Part shown: positions 5,651-9,360 of the stretch, one piece after another
How the letters are laid out: each line of letters opens with the position of its first letter
How positions within the stretch are numbered: the first letter of the stretch is position 1
Source: an uncultured Wenzhouxiangella sp.
GTDB lineage: Bacteria; Pseudomonadota; Gammaproteobacteria; Xanthomonadales; Wenzhouxiangellaceae
NCBI GenBank assembly: GCA_937876395.1
Contig: CALEIM010000050.1
Span: forward strand, 1 to 9,360
Reading direction: 5' to 3'
DNA: 9,360 nucleotides
Translations under genes and position numbers: made by a program
Notes under the pieces: model-generated
What the model was told of the DNA's origin: nothing
Seen by the model: the letters and a program-made list of their open reading frames with translations, nothing else
The model's database searches: none

Positions 5651-8600
5651 TCAAAATTCGAACCGCACACCCAGCTGTGCGCGCCAGCGCGATTGGCCAA
5701 TCGCGTCCTGTCGGCTTTCGTAATCTTCGGCCGTGGTTCCGCGATCCAGCCAGCGGTACAGCATCTGGCCGGTTTCGGGATGGATGCCGGCAAATTGAAC
5801 CGGAGTTGCCGTCCAGTTAAACGGCACTTGATCAATGGCGCCCCAGTCGGAGTTGAGCAGGTTGGTAAAGTTTTCGATATCGAAGAAAAACTGGCCGCGG
5901 AAGCGCTGACCGAAGTTGAAGTCCTGGGCGATGCGGATATCCATCTGGGTCACGCTTGAACTGCGTGTGCTGTTCTTGGCCACGACACCACCCTGGGCGC
6001 GACGCAACGCCTCGACATTCTGGACCAGCTCGTAGAAGGCCTGCTCGCCGAACGGATCGGCATTGCCCGAGCCGTCGACAAACAGCACTTCACCGAAGTT
6101 TGGAACGTAGAGCAGGTCATTGCCCCAGACATCGTCACCGTTCATGTCGCGATCAAAGACCCACGAGAATGGTCGGCCGTCACGATACTGAATGAAAGCG
6201 CTGAAACGCGTGGCGCCAGCGTCAAACCAGTTGGCGGTGTACTGGCTCAGCAGGCTGATGCTGTTGCCAATCTCGTAGATCGAGCGGCCCACGACTTCTT
6301 CATTGGTGTTGAACACCGGCTGATTCCGATAACTGGAAATGGCGCGTGAGGACGTGCCCGATGACACATCATCGGCGCTCATATAGTTGTAGGCCACGCG
6401 GCCAAAAAGCTGACCCCAGTCACCCACCCAGGTCTTGTCGAGCGAAACGGTGGCATTGGTGCGCTCACCCTTGTCGGTATTGTGCATCATGATGACGTTG
6501 TTGAAATCACGATTGCGATCGGCCCGCGGACCTGAAGCCGCTTCAGCATCGACCCAGTAGTGATTGCGTCCGTCCGGCAGAGTACCCTGCACCTCACCGG
6601 TATTGAGATCGCTCCAGTACATGGACTCATTGACCCAGGCCTTGCCGACTTCCAGCGTCAGGTTGCTGCGCTCAATACCCGGCAGCTCCATGTCCCAGGC
6701 CAGGTTGGCTTTCCACTCCGAGGGCAGTTTGAAGCCGTCCTCGATGACATCGACATCCTGCGCCGGCGTAATCCCGCCCAGGCGCGGCTGCCCGTCCGGA
6801 TTCGGCGAAAAGCGGAAGTTCGGATCAAGGTCGGTACAGCCGGTCGCGCTACCGGTCGAGTTGCAGGTAAACACGTCAATCGTGCCGCCCGGATTGGAAA
6901 ACGCGTTGGTCATCCAGACCCCCGGATTGCGCCCGCGGAACAGACCAAAACCACCGCGCAGCTGCCCCTGAAAGCCAAGCCCTGACGATTGCCAGTTAAA
7001 GCCAAAGCGCGGCTGGATCAGGTCTTGTCCGTCAACCGTGCCCTGGTTGCTGAAGCCGAAGGCTTGTTCGAAGCCGGGGTTGTAGAGCGGCTCGTCGGAG
7101 GTGGCAAAGGTTTCATAGCGCACGCCGTACTGCAGGTTCAGATTGGGCGTAATTGACCAGTTGTCCTGAATGAACAGGCCGGTGACATCCCAGGCAAAAT
7201 TGGCGCGCGGAAAATCTGGATCATTCGGATCGGCGCTGACCCGCAGCGTGTAGCGCACACCGTCGCTGCCGTTGGCAAAGGCGTCAATGCTGTCGAAGGC
7301 GTAAACGCCCATGCTCGACTCGACAAACAGATTGGAATAATCCTCTTCGGTGTAGTCCACGCCAAAATCGATCGAGTGCAGGCCGGTAAACCAGTTGCCC
7401 TTAAGAAACACCTGGTTGGTATCAACCAGCAGCTCGTTGGCGTGGCGGAACTGCTCGGTGCCAAAGCTGACTGTGCCGCCGTCGGTCTCGATACCAACCT
7501 GCGGCAGACGCTGGCCGATGTCGAACAGCGACTCGTACTCGGTGGTAGTAGCCCGCAGCTCGGTCGAAAAACTGGAACTCCAGTTACTGAACGCCTGCAA
7601 GGTCCAGCTTTCAAAGTTCTGCACCTGGTCATAGAAGCGCGAGGACAGGTCATAACTGAAACGGCTGCGGCTGAAGTTGGCTTCCGAGCCTTCCGAATTG
7701 GTATAGCGCAGGCTGGCGCGGTGGTTGGCGTTGATGTCCCAGTCCAGCTTGACCAGCATGTTCTCCTGCTCGCTCAAGGCGCGCGGCGAGCTGGTGTCGC
7801 CCGGGTCAAAACCATACCTGTTTAGCGCGATATTGATGATCTGCTCAATATCGGCCGGGTCTGTATCAAAGAGATTGGTCGCCCCCGAGCCGCGCAGCCC
7901 GGTAATGCTGCCGGAGACATCGTCCTGGTGCGATTTCTCGTAGCCGGCAAAGAAGAACAGACGATCGCGCATGACCGGGCCACTGATGTAGGCGCCGGCA
8001 ACCCAGTCCTCGAACTCGGGAAAATCGTTGCCGTGTTCATCGTCACCGATGAAACTGTCATCGCGGTAGTTGCCGTAAACCCGGCCGGAAAAATCGTTGG
8101 TTCCGCTTTTGGTCACCGAGTTGATGATGCCGCCGGTGCCACCGTTCTGGGTGACGTCATAGGGGCTGACCTGAACGGAGATTTCTTCAATCCAGTCAAT
8201 CGCGATCGGCTGGCGGGTGGCTGGCTGGGCGTCGGCATTGAGGCCAAAGCTGTCGTTGGCGGTTACTCCGTCGATCAGGATATTGTTGAAGCGGTTGTGG
8301 CCACCGCCAATGGAAATCTCGTTGCGTTCCTTGTCGACAATCGTGGCGCGCGGGTCCAGTCGGATGTAGTCGTTGATCGAGCGGCTGATCGAGGCGAAAT
8401 TGTCAATCCGGTCCCCGGAAATAATGCTGCCGGTGCCCATGTTATCCGGCTGAAACACCTCGGAGATGCGCTGCCCGGCTACCACGAGCCGATCCAGATC
8501 GGCGGCCGTATCAATCACCGTAAAATCCACCGCCTCCACCTCACCCAGACGCAAAAACACGTCTTCGACGGTGTGCGGCTCGAAACCATCGCGATAGGCC

Positions 8601-8845
8601 GTGATCCGGTAGGGACCGCCCACGCGCAAGCCCTGAGCCTGGTAGCGACCGTTGCCGATCGAATCGACAAAGCGCGTGGTGCCGGTCGGCTGATGCAGAA
8701 TTTCAATCGTGGCGGCAGAAACGGGGTTGCCGTGCTGATCAGTAACCTGGCCAGTCACGGTTGAGGTTACCTGCTGCGCCATGACCGGTGCAGCAGCCAG
8801 CCCCAGCACAGCTATAAGCAGAAAGAAACCGCGGTAATCCAACAT
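5651..8845 (-). CDS. Oar-like TonB-dependent outer-membrane receptor with carboxypeptidase-regulatory-like domain
   Basis: The 1064-residue product starts with a signal peptide ending V-M-A at residue 23, so it is exported. A carboxypeptidase-regulatory-like (Ig-like beta) domain spans about 28-110 (TGQVTDQHGNPVSAATIEI, then GPYRITAYRDGFEPH). A TonB-box-like stretch, LDRLVVAGQ, is at about 117-125. The plug domain follows (about 130-240) with IGGGHNRFNNILIDG and NGGTGGIINSVTKSGTNDF, then a long beta barrel ending in alternating residues and a final phenylalanine (RAQLGVRFEF), the usual outer-membrane assembly signal. This layout matches Oar-like receptors; the ligand cannot be read from sequence. 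I chose ATG at 8845 because GGAG sits eight bases ahead; a TTG two codons earlier would be too close to it. The only two cysteines, C661 and C670, probably close an extracellular loop. There is no SusD partner or regulator in the window. Confidence 0.92.
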   Translation of the reverse strand: MLDYRGFFLLIAVLGLAAAPVMAQQVTSTVTGQVTDQHGNPVSAATIEILHQPTGTTRFVDSIGNGRYQAQGLRVGGPYRITAYRDGFEPHTVEDVFLRLGEVEAVDFTVIDTAADLDRLVVAGQRISEVFQPDNMGTGSIISGDRIDNFASISRSINDYIRLDPRATIVDKERNEISIGGGHNRFNNILIDGVTANDSFGLNADAQPATRQPIAIDWIEEISVQVSPYDVTQNGGTGGIINSVTKSGTNDFSGRVYGNYRDDSFIGDDEHGNDFPEFEDWVAGAYISGPVMRDRLFFFAGYEKSHQDDVSGSITGLRGSGATNLFDTDPADIEQIINIALNRYGFDPGDTSSPRALSEQENMLVKLDWDINANHRASLRYTNSEGSEANFSRSRFSYDLSSRFYDQVQNFESWTLQAFSNWSSSFSTELRATTTEYESLFDIGQRLPQVGIETDGGTVSFGTEQFRHANELLVDTNQVFLKGNWFTGLHSIDFGVDYTEEDYSNLFVESSMGVYAFDSIDAFANGSDGVRYTLRVSADPNDPDFPRANFAWDVTGLFIQDNWSITPNLNLQYGVRYETFATSDEPLYNPGFEQAFGFSNQGTVDGQDLIQPRFGFNWQSSGLGFQGQLRGGFGLFRGRNPGVWMTNAFSNPGGTIDVFTCNSTGSATGCTDLDPNFRFSPNPDGQPRLGGITPAQDVDVIEDGFKLPSEWKANLAWDMELPGIERSNLTLEVGKAWVNESMYWSDLNTGEVQGTLPDGRNHYWVDAEAASGPRADRNRDFNNVIMMHNTDKGERTNATVSLDKTWVGDWGQLFGRVAYNYMSADDVSSGTSSRAISSYRNQPVFNTNEEVVGRSIYEIGNSISLLSQYTANWFDAGATRFSAFIQYRDGRPFSWVFDRDMNGDDVWGNDLLYVPNFGEVLFVDGSGNADPFGEQAFYELVQNVEALRRAQGGVVAKNSTRSSSVTQMDIRIAQDFNFGQRFRGQFFFDIENFTNLLNSDWGAIDQVPFNWTATPVQFAGIHPETGQMLYRWLDRGTTAEDYESRQDAIGQSRWRAQLGVRFEF

Positions 8846-8909
8846 GCTCAAAGCTCCAGCTATCGGTACTCGGAAAGAGCGCGCCGACGGGCTCCGGCGC
8901 AGCGGGCCA

Positions 8910-8938
8910 ATTGTAATTCACAGGCAGCAGATTAACAG
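8910..8938 (-). promoter_or_regulatory. Candidate promoter of the TonB-dependent receptor gene
   Basis: On the minus strand, CTGTTA (8938-8933), a 17-base spacer and TACAAT (8915-8910, five of six consensus bases) form a plausible sigma-70 promoter. An AT-rich run just upstream (about 8940-8965) could serve as an UP element. A start near 8903 would give a leader of about 58 bases that contains a 6-bp GC hairpin (8881-8886 with 8895-8900). The truncated insertion sequence ends only about 40 bases upstream of the -35. Confidence 0.45.
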
Positions 8939-9289
8939 TGATTTATTACACTTTTTTAACAAGCCACGCTGCGGCCCGATGCGCAGCGCACGCTCGGACT
9001 TCAGGCCCTTCTCCAGACAGCTGGGGTAAAAGTCACTGGCTCGAACCTGTGGCACGGCCAGATCCAGCTCGCCGACCCGAGTACGAACCCGCTTGGGCTT
9101 GAAGCCGTTCGCGTAGCCCTGGCGGCATTCAGAGCGTTCGTAGGGCCCGGCCTGAAGGTGGCTGCTGCGCTCTATCTTCATCATCTCGTTGAGCAGGACA
9201 CCCAGGGCCTGACCCATGCCGTCAAAGCCCTCATCGGCCAGTAGTTCAAAAACTTGCTCAAGCGCGTTATCCTCTACTCGGTAGGTCAT
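8918..9289 (-). pseudogene. Truncated IS256-family (Mutator-type) transposase
   Basis: The ATG at 9289 has an AAAAGGA ribosome site nine bases upstream. The first 104 residues are typical of the N-terminus of IS256-family transposases: ALEQVFELLADEGFDGMGQA, IERSSHLQAGPYERSE, GYANGFKPKRVRTRVGEL, VPQVRASDFYP and the start of the LKSERALR helix. After residue 104 (base 8978) the family sequence stops. The frame then continues for 19 unrelated residues (from GPQRGLLKK) into the receptor gene leader and ends at 8918. A full enzyme has about 400 residues; the whole DDE catalytic domain is missing, so the product cannot transpose. It reads in the same direction as the receptor gene. A TTG further up (9331) extends the frame but has no family support. 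Confidence 0.88.
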
Positions 9290-9360
9290 CGGTTGATTCC
9301 TTTTCGTCTGTGTCGTCGAAAACTCCGACAAAAGGATAAGCCGGTGACCTACCTCGAACC
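8979..9360 (-). mobile_element. 5' remnant of an IS256-family insertion sequence
   Basis: This stretch holds the transposase N-terminus and its leader. The terminal inverted repeat is probably at or just beyond 9353-9360, but it cannot be paired because the other end of the element is absent from the window. The inner break near 8978 is abrupt. It may reflect a deletion of a resident element or an assembly join at a repeat; the two cannot be told apart here. Confidence 0.75.
9280..9353 (-). promoter_or_regulatory. Leader hairpin that pairs the transposase ribosome site and start codon
   Basis: Three nested complementary pairs are present. The outer arms are 9341-9353 and 9280-9292, with 12 of 13 bases pairing and the one mismatch at the A of the start codon. 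The middle arms are 9330-9336 and 9298-9304, seven pairs that cover the AAAAGGA ribosome site. The inner arms are 9326-9329 and 9315-9318, four pairs with a 7-base loop. A transcript entering from outside the element would contain all arms and could hide both translation signals. Comparable protection from read-through transcription is known for IS10 and IS50; its use here is inferred. Confidence 0.55.

Noticed and set aside
7928..8764. Plus-strand open frame of 278 codons opposite the receptor plug and N-terminal domain
   Set aside because: The opposite strand encodes a well supported receptor; no ribosome site or domain supports this frame.
1..9360. CRISPR array, tRNA or rRNA genes, prophage or toxin-antitoxin pair
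   Set aside because: I saw no regularly spaced repeats, no tRNA-like cloverleaf or rRNA sequence, and no extra small genes in the intergenic gaps, all of which are under about 220 bases.

Overview
The window looks like chromosomal DNA from a GC-rich gammaproteobacterium. Three features point to the Xanthomonadales/Wenzhouxiangella-like part of that class: the division-and-cell-wall gene order mraZ-rsmH-ftsL-ftsI-murE, a very short FtsL with almost no cytoplasmic tail, and a large Oar-like TonB-dependent receptor next to a PpnN-type nucleosidase. This placement is inferred from protein features only; no search was run. Every gene I can support is on the minus strand, so transcription runs from high to low coordinates.

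Layout in the order of transcription. (1) 9360 to about 8979: one end of an IS256-family (Mutator-type) insertion sequence, with the transposase N-terminus cut off after about 104 residues. Its leader can fold so that both the Shine-Dalgarno sequence and the start codon are paired. (2) 8978 to 8846: leader of the receptor gene with a candidate promoter. (3) 8845 to 5651: an outer-membrane TonB-dependent receptor of 1064 residues with a carboxypeptidase-regulatory-like N-terminal domain. (4) 5502 to 4096: ppnN, a 5'-nucleotide nucleosidase. (5) 3971 to 3909: a strong sigma-70-like promoter (TTGACA, 17 bp, TATGGT) followed by three 10-bp-phased MraZ boxes. (6) 3883 to 525: mraZ, rsmH, ftsL and ftsI as one tight operon, with ATGA overlaps at rsmH/ftsL, ftsL/ftsI and ftsI/murE. 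(7) 528 to 1: an ORF that starts as murE and then, around codon 59-60, continues in frame as the C-terminal helical domain of a DszC/SfnB-like acyl-CoA dehydrogenase, running off the window.

The dcw genes work together: MraZ represses the operon through its boxes, RsmH methylates 16S rRNA, FtsL and FtsI are septal division proteins, and MurE would add the third amino acid to the peptidoglycan precursor. PpnN acts in purine nucleotide homeostasis, and the receptor is an envelope protein of unknown ligand.

I found no convincing new multi-gene system. The two most notable signals are the murE/acyl-CoA dehydrogenase chimera at the left end, which is either a mis-assembly or a real break in an essential operon, and the start-sequestering leader of the truncated IS256-family element at the right end. 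Both ends of the window depart from the expected sequence within about 380 bp of the edge, so a contig-end artefact must be excluded first.
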